The notes under the pieces were generated by a model. That model saw only the letters and a list, made by a program, of their open reading frames with translations. It made no database searches and was not told where the DNA came from. DNA of 64,000 nucleotides from Streptomyces cyaneochromogenes. GTDB taxonomy: Bacteria > Actinomycetota > Actinomycetes > Streptomycetales > Streptomycetaceae. Position numbers and translations under genes: made by a program. The stretch is taken from assembly GCF_003963535.1 (NCBI RefSeq), contig NZ_CP034539.1:7316001-7380000 (forward strand), given 5' to 3'. Positions 43,789 to 52,873 of this stretch are shown one piece after another (position 1 is the stretch's first letter; the number at the start of each line of letters is the position of its first letter).

Positions 43789-43924
43789 CCTGAGCAGGGC
43801 CCGACAGGGAAGACGAGCTGTCCGTACCGCGCCGAAGAACTGCAAGACGATCGACAGCGCACGCGGCAGGCGCCGCCCCAGCAAAAGGTGGGCGGGCGCT
43901 GCTCTTTCAGCCCTGGTCCGGTTG

Positions 43925-44225
43925 GCGTCGGCGACGGCTGAAAAGTGGTTCTGGATCACTTTCCGTGCCGGAGCCACGGAGGGTCGCCACAAGCGCGATC
44001 ATGAACGGCCTGGCGCCGTGAGAAGAACCGCTTGGGGGGCAGGTCGAAGTGGCGCGGCCGAACATCTGCCGCTTCAGCATCTTGATCTTGTTGTTGTGGT
44101 CCTCGAGGCGCCGGAGCTGTAGCGCAGGCTGATCCCGGCGACCACCGCGTCGAGGTCCTGGCCGAGTCCGTTGACGAAGCCGTGAAGGGCGGGCAGGTCG
44201 TCGGCCTGGACGTCCGCCGGTGGGG
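43925..44225 (-). pseudogene. Remnant of an ISL3-type transposase
   Basis: Reverse-strand reading gives DDLPALHGFVNGLGQDLDAV and AGISLRYSSGA, then, after a frameshift, EDHNNKIKMLKRQMFGRA. This is the ISL3-family C-terminal pattern (LPxLHxF..DxDAVxAGLxL.SSG, then NRIKMLKRQMYGRA). Only the last part is present and the frame is broken. The end segment near 43930-44010 is also seen, degenerate, at 51800-51890. Confidence 0.7.
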
Positions 44226-44242
44226 GCTCAAGTCCTTTGGCG

Positions 44243-44576
44243 TTACTGGGGGTTGGTGTTGGCCTGGGCGGCACATGCGCCGGTGAACGCCGGTTGTGTG
44301 TCACGGACTCCATGAAGTAGCTGGCATCCGCAAGCCGTGCAGCGCACGAGGACGGCGACCCTGCGTGGATTGGGAACACGTCGCCCGGGCCAGGCCGGCC
44401 GGCCGACGACGAGCCGCTCACTGCCCGGCAGGACCTTCGCCGCCCTTTCCCTCGCCTCCTTCATTGAAGTCCGTGCCTCCGGTGCCCCTTGTTGTCGGGC
44501 CGACCGACAGGGGAGCCAGGTCATGGCGCCGGGGCGACCTGTGTGGGGGACGGCATGTGCGGGGGCAACATGGTGC
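44243..44576 (-). pseudogene. Deleted copy of the 48716/48075 gene pair
   Basis: From 44576 the reverse strand starts MLPPHMPSPTQVAPAP like the 48072-48716 protein, then a deletion leads to GAPEARTSMKEARERAAKVL and PAWPGRRVPNPRR, the start of the 47474-48075 protein, which is then cut off. Two genes are thus collapsed into one remnant. The flanking 44577-44626 sequence also matches 48717-48766. Confidence 0.75.
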
Positions 44577-44626
44577 GTGAGCTTTGCGAACCTTCGCGTG
44601 GCCAGGGGGCGCTTGCGGCCCGCGGA

Positions 44627-44950
44627 TGAGCCGCGTCCACATCGCGCCGCCCACTTTGCGGGTTCGCTCGATGGGTGGCCCGCTGAACTACGTGCTACCC
44701 AAAGGAGGATCCGGTATCTTCGGCTCCTGATTGGCATGTTCCCGCTCATACGCTCTCCTCGTACGACTGAGGTGAATGAACCTGTAGCCGAGTGAGCGAA
44801 ACAGGCATGTCGGCGGTCGTTGTCAACGGGGACGGGCTGCTTGCCTTAGGCGGCAGGGTGCTCATAGGTGGCTTCCGCGCTGATGGGTTCTACGTCTTGA
44901 TCCGCCGGTAGCGACTCGGATCCACCGGCAGTAAACAGGGGGTTCGTTTC
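44627..44950 (+). promoter_or_regulatory. Upstream region of the 44951 gene
   Basis: About 320 bp with no gene. It contains the second copy of the repeated intergenic element at 44703-44739. It probably holds the promoter of the paired genes 44951 and 46204. Confidence 0.5.
44703..44739 (+). repeat. Copy 2 of the repeated intergenic element
   Basis: 37 bp matching 38069-38106 except for one missing base, starting AGGAGGATCCGGTATCTTC. It lies 212 bp before the 44951 start and in the same orientation as the copy before the 38240 gene. Confidence 0.8.
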
Positions 44951-46213
44951 GTGGTCCGGGTGCCACAGCGGTTGCGCAAGCCGCTGGTCATAGGGCTGCC
45001 GCTCGTGTTGCTCACAAGCGGGGCAGTCGGCGTCTTCCTCGGCTTCGATGGTTCCGGGGGCGGCCAGGCGGCAGCGAATCGGGCGCAGTTGAAGCATGCC
45101 TGCGCAGGGTTGCTGCCGTACGAGGAACTCAGCGGCTTCGTACCCGACGGCGTCGAGGGCGAAGTGAGCCAGTACGGCACCGTGCTGGAGCCCGATGAGG
45201 AGAGCCGTTCGCTGGTGAATTGTGCCGTGACGTGGCCGGGGCACGGGTCGGTGCGTGTACGTGCCGCCGCGCTTGTCTCCCCGATGCCGATGTCGGTGAA
45301 GCTCGAGGACATCGTGGCGGCCGGTGAAGACGGGGAGGGGTCGTACGAGGTGCCCGGGCTCACGGGCAGGGTCGATGAGGACGGGCGGGCGTGGATTGTT
45401 GCCGAGTGCGCCGGCGGACTCGACGGCCAGGTGCGGGACGTATCCGCGATGTACGTGACAGCCGATGTCGATCTGCCCGTTCCGGGCAAGGGGAAGCAGG
45501 CCAAGCACCTCGTGGACTTCACCACCGCCGTTCAGGTCGCCAACGGGATCACCGAGGCGCAGAACTGCGGTGGCACACCGCTGGCAAAGCCCACGCGGCT
45601 CATCGACACCTATGAGGCCGAGGTCACCGCGGATCCGGACGGCAGCAATATCAGGACCGTTCGGATCGACGAGCCCGGCCTGGGCGTCAAGAAGTGCCGC
45701 GGACTCGGCAAACGCGCGGGCTTCGCGGGCAATTGGACCGCCAGCGGCGACCTGCAGGACTCTCGGCTGCTGAGCGTCTGCACGGCCACCGTCAGGGACC
45801 GGGAGGACCCGGCGGAGATCGATCCGTCCTTGGAGTACGACGCGATCGATGCCTCTGCGGCGAGCTGGGCTGGGGCTCTCGGTTGGGCCGCCCTCGACCA
45901 GTACGACCGCACCGGTGACAGCTCGGTGTTCCAGGCAGGGCGTCGTACGAAGGTCGTCCCGGAGAGCGAGCCGACCGAGCTCGCCCTGTGGGCCAGGTCG
46001 AAGTGCGCGGCCGGCAGCACCTACCACAGAGTCACGGTGGGCATGGAGGACGCCGACTACAGCGAGCGCACGCTCAGCGATGCCGAACGGAACGAGTACT
46101 CCCGGAACGCCCGCAAACTCCTGGACAGCTATCTCACCGACCCTGACGGCTGGCCCCGGCAGCAGCGGTGCCACGGCACCGAGATCCTCGGAGAGGTGGA
46201 GGGATGGCGGTGA
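44951..46213 (+). CDS. Membrane-anchored unknown protein, tandem paralog 1
   Basis: A 420-aa protein with a short basic N-terminus, a transmembrane helix (about 11-31) and an outer domain with several cysteines (KHACAGLLPYEELSG, NCAVTW, AECAGG, QNCGGTPL, KKCRGLG). It is paralogous to the next gene, which has the same ACxGLL motif after its helix. GTG start with a weak ribosome-binding site. It overlaps the next gene by 10 bp. Likely surface-exposed partners within the accessory region; function unknown. Confidence 0.78.
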   Translation: MVRVPQRLRKPLVIGLPLVLLTSGAVGVFLGFDGSGGGQAAANRAQLKHACAGLLPYEELSGFVPDGVEGEVSQYGTVLEPDEESRSLVNCAVTWPGHGSVRVRAAALVSPMPMSVKLEDIVAAGEDGEGSYEVPGLTGRVDEDGRAWIVAECAGGLDGQVRDVSAMYVTADVDLPVPGKGKQAKHLVDFTTAVQVANGITEAQNCGGTPLAKPTRLIDTYEAEVTADPDGSNIRTVRIDEPGLGVKKCRGLGKRAGFAGNWTASGDLQDSRLLSVCTATVRDREDPAEIDPSLEYDAIDASAASWAGALGWAALDQYDRTGDSSVFQAGRRTKVVPESEPTELALWARSKCAAGSTYHRVTVGMEDADYSERTLSDAERNEYSRNARKLLDSYLTDPDGWPRQQRCHGTEILGEVEGWR

Positions 46214-47325
46214 GGCGGATCGCCCTCCGGGCGATAACTGCCCTGGTTGCTACGGCCGTTGCCGTCTTCGGATATCTGGCCGCGCACGGAGATTTCCAGC
46301 GCTGGAAAGACGAGTCGGCACTCGACGGCGCCTGCGGTGGCCTCCTCGACCGGAACGTGGTGCGCAGTGTTCTCGGGCCGGGATCGGTTGAGGCCGAGGA
46401 CGAGGACTGGGGCGGTGACGGATGGGTGGCCGTCTGCAAGGTGCACGTCGACGGTGGCGGCACCGCCTACATCCGTATCCTTGACACTGCCTATGCCGGG
46501 CAGAGTCCGGACTCCCTTTACACGGGCCCGGCCGGAGGGGACGCGCTCTCCGTTCCGGTCGGCCATGGATGGACGGGGCTGTTCGGGGCCGACCCGGATC
46601 CCGTCGAGGCCGACGAAGACCTCTTTGGCGCGGACGATGCCGAGGAGGTGACCGCGAGTGTGGTCCTGGAGTGCACCGAGGCCGGCAGCGTCAAGGGCCT
46701 GTACGTCACCGTCGAGACAGAGCTCGACAAGACACTCGACAACCCGGTGAACAGGCCGGAGTTCGTCAAGATCGCCACTTCCACCGCTGCGAAGGCATCG
46801 AAGGCCCGGCGTTGCGATGCCGAGCTGGGAAAGCCAGTACGCGATCTCGACCTGCCCGTGAACGAGGACGAGTACAAGCCGCTCGACACGGCGGACGGGA
46901 CGTGCTCTGGCATTCCTACGGCACCGGGAGTGTCCATCGCCACGGAGACCGCCCGCGGGGATGCGCCTTACGAGGTCTGCCGACTGGCCGGCGCTGACCT
47001 CAGTAAGCGCTATGTGCTTGCCGCCGAGTTCGGCCCTCTTGCGCAAGAGTCGTTTGTCAACTATCAGGAATTCGGAGGGGAGGAGGACCTGCCGTCCCCC
47101 GACGTCCCCGCGCATGACCGCGATACCGGTGGCCTGCGCAGCTGGACGACCGCCAAGTGCCCTGACGGCCTTGCCCTGTTCACGCTGCTGCCCACCTCTG
47201 AGAGAGCCGACGAGCGGAAGGCCACCGCGAGCGATCCGGGCCTCGCTTACGAACGTGCCGCCCTCAGGGCTTTCGCCGAGCGCTCGGCAAGAGCCCACGG
47301 CTGTTCCAGTCCTGTGAAGCCTTGA
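46204..47325 (+). CDS. Membrane-anchored unknown protein, tandem paralog 2
   Basis: A 373-aa protein with a transmembrane helix (about 8-28), the motif DGACGGLLDRNVVRSVLGPG and an outer domain ending in AKCPDGLALFTLLP and YERAALRAFAERSARAHGCS. Remnants of a homologous 3' end occur at 48765-48938 and about 51955-52043, so this family was once present in more copies here. ATG at 46204 with GGAGGG upstream. Confidence 0.78.
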   Translation: MAVRRIALRAITALVATAVAVFGYLAAHGDFQRWKDESALDGACGGLLDRNVVRSVLGPGSVEAEDEDWGGDGWVAVCKVHVDGGGTAYIRILDTAYAGQSPDSLYTGPAGGDALSVPVGHGWTGLFGADPDPVEADEDLFGADDAEEVTASVVLECTEAGSVKGLYVTVETELDKTLDNPVNRPEFVKIATSTAAKASKARRCDAELGKPVRDLDLPVNEDEYKPLDTADGTCSGIPTAPGVSIATETARGDAPYEVCRLAGADLSKRYVLAAEFGPLAQESFVNYQEFGGEEDLPSPDVPAHDRDTGGLRSWTTAKCPDGLALFTLLPTSERADERKATASDPGLAYERAALRAFAERSARAHGCSSPVKP

Positions 47326-47473
47326 CGGCGTCCCCTGGGCAGGCTGTGACTCGGCTGGAGATGAGTGGGCTCGAGGCATGGCCTGGGCATGCTTGGTCGG
47401 TGCGGCAGCGGGGTTGCGGCCCGGGACGGCGGTCATCCGTCGAGCGAAGGGGCGCCGCAGTTGTCACCGCCGC

Positions 47474-48075
47474 TCACGGCGTGGGCGCGTCGCGCCGGAG
47501 CTGGGACGGAAGGCGTTCGAGGAAGTCCCGGTCCACCGGCGAGAAGTAGACGCGGGTCCAGGAGCCGTCCGTGAATCCGATCTCGTAGTTCTTGTTGGAT
47601 ACGTCGTCACGATTGCGTAGCCAGGCGACCTGGCGGATGTCCACTGCCCAACCGGGCTCGGCGTGGCCCAGTTCGGCACTCCGGCGGCCCCGCTGGACGT
47701 AGGTGACCCGCAGATGCCGGTCGGTCAGCAGGAGCACCTGTACCACGCCCGTCGTCTTGGAAATGGGATGCAGCGCTGCGGTGAACTGCCCGGCGAGGCT
47801 GTTCCAACCGCCTTTCAGGGGCTTGCCCTCTTGCGTTCCCAGTCGAACAGGGCCTCGAAGGCGGCGCCGGGGAGATCCGTCACCACCAGGAAGAACCAGA
47901 ACCGGGCCTTGACTCCTTCCCAGCGATCGCCGGGCATCCGCAGACCGCGCAGGACACGGGGACGGCGCCCCCTACGCGGCTTGGGAACGTGGCGTCCGGG
48001 CCAGGCCGACTGGCTGGCCACGAGCCACTCACCGGCCGGTAGGACCTTCGCCGCCTTTTCCTCCGCCTCCTTCAT
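47474..48075 (-). pseudogene. Frameshifted cytoplasmic protein gene
   Basis: ATG at 48075 after GGGGACTTCA opens MKEAEEKAAKVLPAGEWLVA and runs to FDWERKRASP, then stops at 47815. A -1 shift near 47820-47830 restores LKGGWNSLAGQFTAALHPIS, VVQVLLLTDRHLRVTYVQ and ends at 47474. The joined product aligns along its length with the intact protein at 57031-57726 (REARTRAKAALPAGERL, VSVLLLGDRGLHLVHVQ). So this is a recent single-base loss or a sequencing error. Coupled to the 48072 gene by ATGA overlap. Confidence 0.8.
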
Positions 48076-48716
48076 TGAAGTCCCCGCTTCCGATGCCCCT
48101 TGACGTCGGGACGGCCGATATGGCCCGTCGCGCGCTCGGACTCGCCGAGCCACAGCTGTGGGACGTGCTGCTGCACAGCCGCGACCATCTGTTGCAGGAA
48201 AGCGGGCGGGAAGGGGAGTCGGTAGCGCAGGCGGGGAAGGCCGGGATGCAACGGCTCCTCGTCGCGGACCAGGCCCCACAGGACCGGGTCGTCCTGGTCG
48301 ATGGGGCCGGCGGGGAACAGCTCCAGGGAGTAGACCTTCTGGCTTCGGCCGAGCTTGCTCCAGTAGAGGCTGACTCCGGCGAGCGTCTGCCAGGGGATGA
48401 CGTTGCGAAGCTTTCCGTTGTCGACCCACAGGCCTGTGTGGTCCAGGAGGATCCTGTTGCGGCGGTTCGCCCAATGGCCGATGAAGAGGAACACGCCGAG
48501 CGCGCCGAGCGCCAGCATGAAGACGAGGCCCGCGAACCCTGCGGCTGTGAATTCTCCCTTCTGGTTCCCGGTAGCAATTACGACAGCGCCGAAGACGCCG
48601 ATCGCGCCGATCGCGATGAGGAGGACGGAACAGGGGAGCCCGGTCACGGCGCCGCGGCGGCCGGTGCGTATGACCGTGGCGTCCGGTGCGGGGGAGGGCG
48701 TGTGCGGGGGCAACAT
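48072..48716 (-). CDS. Two-helix membrane protein with PH-like domain
   Basis: A 214-aa protein: N-terminal Pro-rich segment, two transmembrane helices (about 28-49 and 58-80) and a C-terminal domain (RILLDHTGLWVDNGKLRNVI, then PWQTLAGVSLYW) that reads like a bacterial PH-type domain. ATG at 48716 (MLPPHTPSP) was chosen; the same start appears in the decayed copy at 44576. First gene of a pair with the frameshifted gene downstream. Confidence 0.75.
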   Translation of the reverse strand: MLPPHTPSPAPDATVIRTGRRGAVTGLPCSVLLIAIGAIGVFGAVVIATGNQKGEFTAAGFAGLVFMLALGALGVFLFIGHWANRRNRILLDHTGLWVDNGKLRNVIPWQTLAGVSLYWSKLGRSQKVYSLELFPAGPIDQDDPVLWGLVRDEEPLHPGLPRLRYRLPFPPAFLQQMVAAVQQHVPQLWLGESERATGHIGRPDVKGHRKRGLQ

Positions 48717-48764
48717 GGTCCGTGAGCTTAGCGAAGCCCTTAATGTGGCCAGCGGGCGCTTGCG

Positions 48765-48938
48765 GCCAAGTGCTCTGACGGCGTTGACCTGTTCGCGCTG
48801 CTTCCCGCCTCCGAGCAGGACGACCAGCGCAAGACCCCTGCGAGCGACCCGCGCCCCGCTCACGAACGCGCCGCCCTCATGGCTTTCGCCGAGCGCTCGG
48901 CGAAAACCCACGCCCTTTCCCCTCCCGTGAAGCCCTGA
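48765..48938 (+). pseudogene. 3' fragment of a paralog of the 46204 gene
   Basis: 57 codons plus stop encode AKCSDGVDLFALLPASEQDD through HERAALMAFAERSAKTHALS to PVKP, closely matching the C-terminus of the 46204-47325 protein. There is no start and the rest of the gene is missing. The IS630 element begins 34 bp after its stop. Confidence 0.85.
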
Positions 48939-49036
48939 CGACGTCTCCCGGGTGGGTTTTGGCTCGGCACTACTGAGCTTGAACTCGGGTTGTCGTAGGT
49001 ACTGACAGGGCTTGATCCTCGCGGTACGCCGTTGTC

Positions 49037-49394
49037 ATGAGGTACGCGCAGGGTGGCGGACTGTCGGACGAACGCCGGCAGTTCCGCGAGGGCATCCGCA
49101 TGATGGCCGCCGAGCGGTTCGCGCAGGGTGAGCCGAGCTCGGCGATTGCGAAGGAGTTACGGGTCAGCGTCCGTTCGGTCCAGCGGTGGCGACGATTATG
49201 GGACAAGGGTGGTCCGCGGGCCCTGCGATCAGCGGGATCCGCGTCCGTGCCACGGTTGAGCGAGGCTCAGTTCACCCAGCTGGAAGCGGAGTTGGCGAAG
49301 GGGCCGGTGGCGCACGGCTGGCCTGACCAGAGGTGGACACTGTCCCGGATCAAGACCGTGATCGGGCGGCGCTTCCACAAGAGTCTGGCGTTCA
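49037..49394 (+). pseudogene. IS630 transposase, 5' part
   Basis: Encodes MRYAQGGGLSDERRQFREG and a winged helix-turn-helix (AKELRVSVRSVQRWRRLWDK), then GWPDQRWTLSRIKTVIGRRF, and is interrupted at FHKSLAF. The remaining part resumes at 51042 with FSYTLQGVRKLL. It contains one TTA codon at 49157-49159. Confidence 0.9.
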
Positions 49395-51040
49395 CCTACG
49401 GTTGACGCCTCGCGGGCGTGAAAATCTGTTTGGGGCTGCCCGCCGACGCCGCTTGTAGTTTGGGTTGCGAGCCCGCACAAGAGTCTGGTGAGGGAGCCGT
49501 CCGAGGGGGCCGCGCACTGTCGTCTCGAACACGCCGTTCAGCTTCTCCACCTCCCCTCAGGCTCTCCGGGCAGCCCCTTGTCCGCACCGTGCGCAAGGGG
49601 GAAAGACATGGAGGAACTGAAGGAGGACCACGACGACGGAAGTGTTGCCCGAGTCGCGGCGATCGACATCGCCAAGGCGTCCGGGATGGTGTGTCTGCGT
49701 CTTCCGCACGACACCATCGAGGGCAGGCGGGTCCAGCAGATCTGGACGGTCGCATCCACCACGAACGCGATTCTGGAGCTCGGCGATCGGCTGGTCTGCC
49801 AAGGCGTCGAGCGAGTAGTAATGGAGGCGACGGGCAGCTATTGGCGGCCCTTCTTCTATCTCCTGGAAGCTCGCGGCCTGGAGTGCTGGCTGGTCAACGC
49901 GCGTGAGGTGAAGAACGTCCCTGGCCGGCCCAAGACAGACAAGCTGGATGCGGTCTGGCTGGCCAAGCTCGCCGAACGGGGCATGATCCGGGCTTCGTTC
50001 GTGCCTCCCAAGCCCATTCGGCAACTGCGGGATTTCACCCGGACCCGCACCGTCTTCGTCCAGGAACGCACGCGTCACAAGCACCGGGTCGACAAGGCCC
50101 TGCAGGACGCGCAGATCAAGCTCTCCCAAGTCGTCTCTGATCTCTTCGGCCTCTCCGGCCGGGCCATGCTCGATGGACTTGTCGGCGGTGAGCGCAACCC
50201 CAGAATCCTGGCGGATCTCGCCAAAGGGAGCCTGGTGAAGAAGAAGGCTGCCCTGGCTGAGGCGCTGACCGGGCAGTTCGAGGACCATCACGCCCGACTG
50301 CTGAGCGTGCTGCTGAGCACCGTCGACCATCTCACCGCACAGATTCAGGAACTTGACCGGCTGGTCACAGACCTCATGGATCAGTTTGCGGCTCCGCATG
50401 CCGATACCGGGCCAGTGCCATCTGCCACCGCCAACACCAGCACGCCGCCCGTACGCGCTGACATGACCGGGCGGCAACTGGCCGAGCGCCTGGACGCCAT
50501 CCCGGGCGTCGGGCAGGCCACGGCTCAGATCATCCTTGCCGAGATCGGCCCGGACATGAGCTGCTTCCCCACCCCTGAGCATCTGGTCTCGTGGGCAAAG
50601 CTGTGTCCGCGAACCATCCAGTCCGGCGCAAAGAACACCGCAGGTCCGGCAGGCAAAGGCAACCCCTGGCTCAGAGGCGCCCTGGGCGAAGCCGCCAGCG
50701 CCGCTGCCCGCACCGACACCTTCCTCGGCGCCCGCTACCGCCGCATCGTCAAACGTCGTGGCCATACCAAGGCCCTGGTCGCTGTCGCCCGCTCGATACT
50801 CGTCATCGCCTGGCACCTACTCAACGACCTCGACGCCTCCTACCGGGAGCTCGGGCCCGACTGGCACCAACGCCACCTCAATCCCGCGCGCAGGACCCGC
50901 GACCTGGTTCGCCAGCTGCAGGCACTCGGGCACCAGGTTGCCCTCACCCCCACGGTCTGAACCCACTGCCCCTGATCAAGACGTCCGTTCTGCTTCGCAG
51001 AACGGACGCTGCCGCCTGCCCGCCCAGGGTTCGATTTTCC
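49395..51040 (+). mobile_element. IS110-type element nested in the IS630
   Basis: About 1.65 kb carrying a DEDD transposase. The sequence GTTCA is present at both junctions (49390-49394 and 51041-51045), either a short duplication or part of one end; IS110 elements usually lack inverted repeats, so the exact ends are uncertain by a few bases. Joining the outer sequences restores the IS630 frame. Confidence 0.82.
49608..50960 (+). CDS. IS110-family transposase
   Basis: A 450-aa DEDD recombinase: RuvC-like N-terminal domain with AAIDIAKASGMVCLRL (Asp), VMEATGSYWRPFFYLLEARG (Glu) and KTDKLDAVWLAKLAERG (Asp), a coiled-coil middle and the transposase_20 domain with RLDAIPGVGQATAQIILAEI and the Ser-containing IQSGAKNTAGPAGKGN. 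ATG at 49608 follows GGGGGAAAG. The frame is intact. Family members need a structured non-coding RNA from the element's end; about 210 bp of non-coding sequence precedes the start. Confidence 0.93.
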   Translation: MEELKEDHDDGSVARVAAIDIAKASGMVCLRLPHDTIEGRRVQQIWTVASTTNAILELGDRLVCQGVERVVMEATGSYWRPFFYLLEARGLECWLVNAREVKNVPGRPKTDKLDAVWLAKLAERGMIRASFVPPKPIRQLRDFTRTRTVFVQERTRHKHRVDKALQDAQIKLSQVVSDLFGLSGRAMLDGLVGGERNPRILADLAKGSLVKKKAALAEALTGQFEDHHARLLSVLLSTVDHLTAQIQELDRLVTDLMDQFAAPHADTGPVPSATANTSTPPVRADMTGRQLAERLDAIPGVGQATAQIILAEIGPDMSCFPTPEHLVSWAKLCPRTIQSGAKNTAGPAGKGNPWLRGALGEAASAAARTDTFLGARYRRIVKRRGHTKALVAVARSILVIAWHLLNDLDASYRELGPDWHQRHLNPARRTRDLVRQLQALGHQVALTPTV

Positions 51041-51772
51041 GTTCAGCTACACCCTGCAAGGGGTGCGCAAGCTGCTGATCCGGCATGGCTTCTCCTGCCA
51101 GATCCCGGCCAGACGGGCCGTCGAACGCGACGAGGACCAGGTCACCGGCTGGGTGAAGGAGACCTGGCCGCAGGTGGAAACCTCGCGGCGGCGCTCGGGG
51201 CGTGGATCGTCTTCGAGGACGAGTCCGGCTTTTCGATGACGCCGCCGGTTGCCCGCACCTGGGCCCGCCGCGGGCACACGCCCGTGATCCGGGTCCGCGG
51301 CCGTTCCCGCCGCCGGATCTCGATCGCTGCCCTGGCCTGCTACAAGCCAGGTGAACGCTCGCGGCTGATCTACCGGCCGCGCCGCGACGACGGCCGCCGT
51401 GACGGCCGCAAGAGCTTCGCCTGGACCGACTACCGCGACCTGCTCACCACCGCTCACATCCAGCTCGGCGGGCCGATCGTGCTCGTCTGGGACAACCTCA
51501 ACGTCCATCTCGCCTACGGGATGCGGCAGTTCATCGACCGGCAGGACTGGCTGACCGTCTACCAGCTGCCCTCCTACGCACCCGACCTCAACCCCGTCGA
51601 GGGCATCTGGTCGCTGCTGCGGCGCGGCTGGCTGTCCAACACCGCCTTCACCACACCTGAGCACCTCATCCAGACCATCCGACAAGGGATGAGAAAGATC
51701 CAGTACCGGCCCCACCTCATCGACGGATGCCTCGCCGGGACCGGCCTATCCCTCACCTCAACGACTTCATGA
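51041..51772 (+). pseudogene. IS630 transposase, 3' part
   Basis: Continues with FSYTLQGVRKLLIRHGFSCQ, WVKETWPQVE in one frame to a stop at 51237-51239, while the frame that starts near 51150 gives LGAWIVFEDESGFSM, VLVWDNLNVHLAYGMR and LPSYAPDLNPVEGIWSLL with the DDE residues. Such a two-frame layout is normal in this family (programmed frameshift), so only the IS110 insertion counts as damage. Confidence 0.88.
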
Positions 51773-51786
51773 GTTCAAACTCAGTA

Positions 51787-52369
51787 GCTGCGATGCGTCT
51801 TGCGGAGTGTCGGCGTCGGCTGAATTGTGGTTTTGGGATCACTCTCAGTGCTGGAGCCGTGTGGTCACCCCGACCGCGCTCATGAACGGACGTGGGCAAT
51901 GCACTTCTACAGGCCTGTGGTGTCATCGGGACGATGGCGTCCTGATCGAAAAAGCGGGGTCTGCTTATGAACGCGCCGCACTCATGGCTTTCGCCGTCTG
52001 CTCCGCGAAAGCCCACGGTTGTTCTGCTCCTGTGACGCCCTGACGATTGCTTCGCTAGGTGCCCGTGCGCCGCGAAAGGCGACTGAGGTGAGGCGCGACG
52101 CGAAGAGCTGGGAGGCCGGTAAATGGGCTGGCGTGGAATCCAGTTGCGGGCAGGCGGCCCAGCGGGTGAGTAGTTGCCCGCCGGTGCCGGTGCCGGTGCC
52201 GGTGCCGGTGCCGGTGTGGGTGTGGGGCGTCCGCGGGCGTACCTCACGCGGCACGACTATGCATATGGCCCACTATGCTCACCTGCGGCGAGATCATCAG
52301 CGTACGCCCCTCAGATGCACCCGTGGCCCCGGCCACCGTGCGGTACAGGCACAGAAGGCGGTCCGGAAC
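51787..52369 (+). other. Decayed segment right of the nested IS
   Basis: No intact gene. 51797-51885 resembles the ISL3-type end at 43930-44010; about 51955-52043 encodes AYERAALMAFAVCSAKAHGC and SAPVTP then a stop, another 3' fragment of the 46204 family. A GCCGGT hexanucleotide tract lies at about 52180-52216. Confidence 0.7.
52180..52216 (+). repeat. Hexanucleotide microsatellite
   Basis: About six consecutive GCCGGT units before GTGGGTGTGG. A slippage-prone tract in a non-coding remnant. Confidence 0.75.
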
Positions 52370-52654
52370 ATGGCATTCCTCGGCGGGAGCGACAGCCTGG
52401 AGCTCTTCCTCTCGCGTTGCCAGGCCATGAGCGTCGCGTCGGTGCCGGCCTGTCTGGGGGTCACCGTCTTCCTCGTCAAGGAAGAGGGCTGGCACTACAG
52501 CTTTCTTGTCTGCTGCCTCCTGCCGTTGATCGCCGCTTACCTGGGGGTCAGGGGTAAGCGGGAGATCCGTGTTGGGGTGGCGGCTACGGGGCTCGTCCTG
52601 GCCGTTGCCGCACTGCCGTTGGCGTTCGCGCTGGCAATCCTCGAACGCGCCTGA
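52370..52654 (+). CDS. Small two-helix membrane protein
   Basis: A 94-aa protein from ATG 52370 with hydrophobic segments SFLVCCLLPLIAAYLGV (about 45-61) and VAATGLVLAVAALPLAFALA (about 70-89). ATG at 52259 would add 37 residues with poor codon bias. No family recognised. It precedes cassette B. Confidence 0.55.
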   Translation: MAFLGGSDSLELFLSRCQAMSVASVPACLGVTVFLVKEEGWHYSFLVCCLLPLIAAYLGVRGKREIRVGVAATGLVLAVAALPLAFALAILERA

Positions 52655-52742
52655 CTCGATCGGCCATTCGTTGATCTTGTTGGCGATCTTGAAATGGCAG
52701 GGCGCGTGCACTCGAATGTTTCATGATCGCTCGCTCACTCAA

Positions 52743-52763
52743 TGTGACGATTCAGTCGTCACA
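52743..52763. promoter_or_regulatory. Perfect dyad before cassette B
   Basis: TGTGACGA-TTCAG-TCGTCACA, an 8-bp perfect inverted repeat with a 5-bp spacer, 111 bp upstream of the first cassette gene. Size and symmetry suit a dimeric repressor or activator site; no T-tract for a terminator. Confidence 0.6.
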
Positions 52764-52873
52764 AAATCTCCAAGACTCGACGATAGTCTGTGCCCGCGTC
52801 ATCGCCACGGGGGTGCCCTATCGCCCCCTGCGTCGCAACTGATCGCTTCGCGCAACCAACAAGGGGGTCCTCA

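Larger units (their letters stand above)
48973..51784 (+). mobile_element. IS630-type element split by an IS110-type element
   Basis: The ends share a 17-bp inverted repeat with one mismatch (CTACTGAGCTTGAACTC at the left), and the target TA is duplicated at 48971-48972 and 51785-51786, the IS630 rule. The transposase is cut at 49394, and about 1.65 kb of IS110-type DNA lies inside. The IS630 is therefore dead unless the inner element leaves. Confidence 0.88.

Noticed and set aside
44846..46174. 442-residue reverse open frame
   Set aside because: Antisense to the 44951 membrane protein; no start signal and no recognisable fold.
51041..51772. A second frameshift mutation in the IS630 transposase
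   Set aside because: The two-frame layout is usual for this family and is read by programmed frameshifting.
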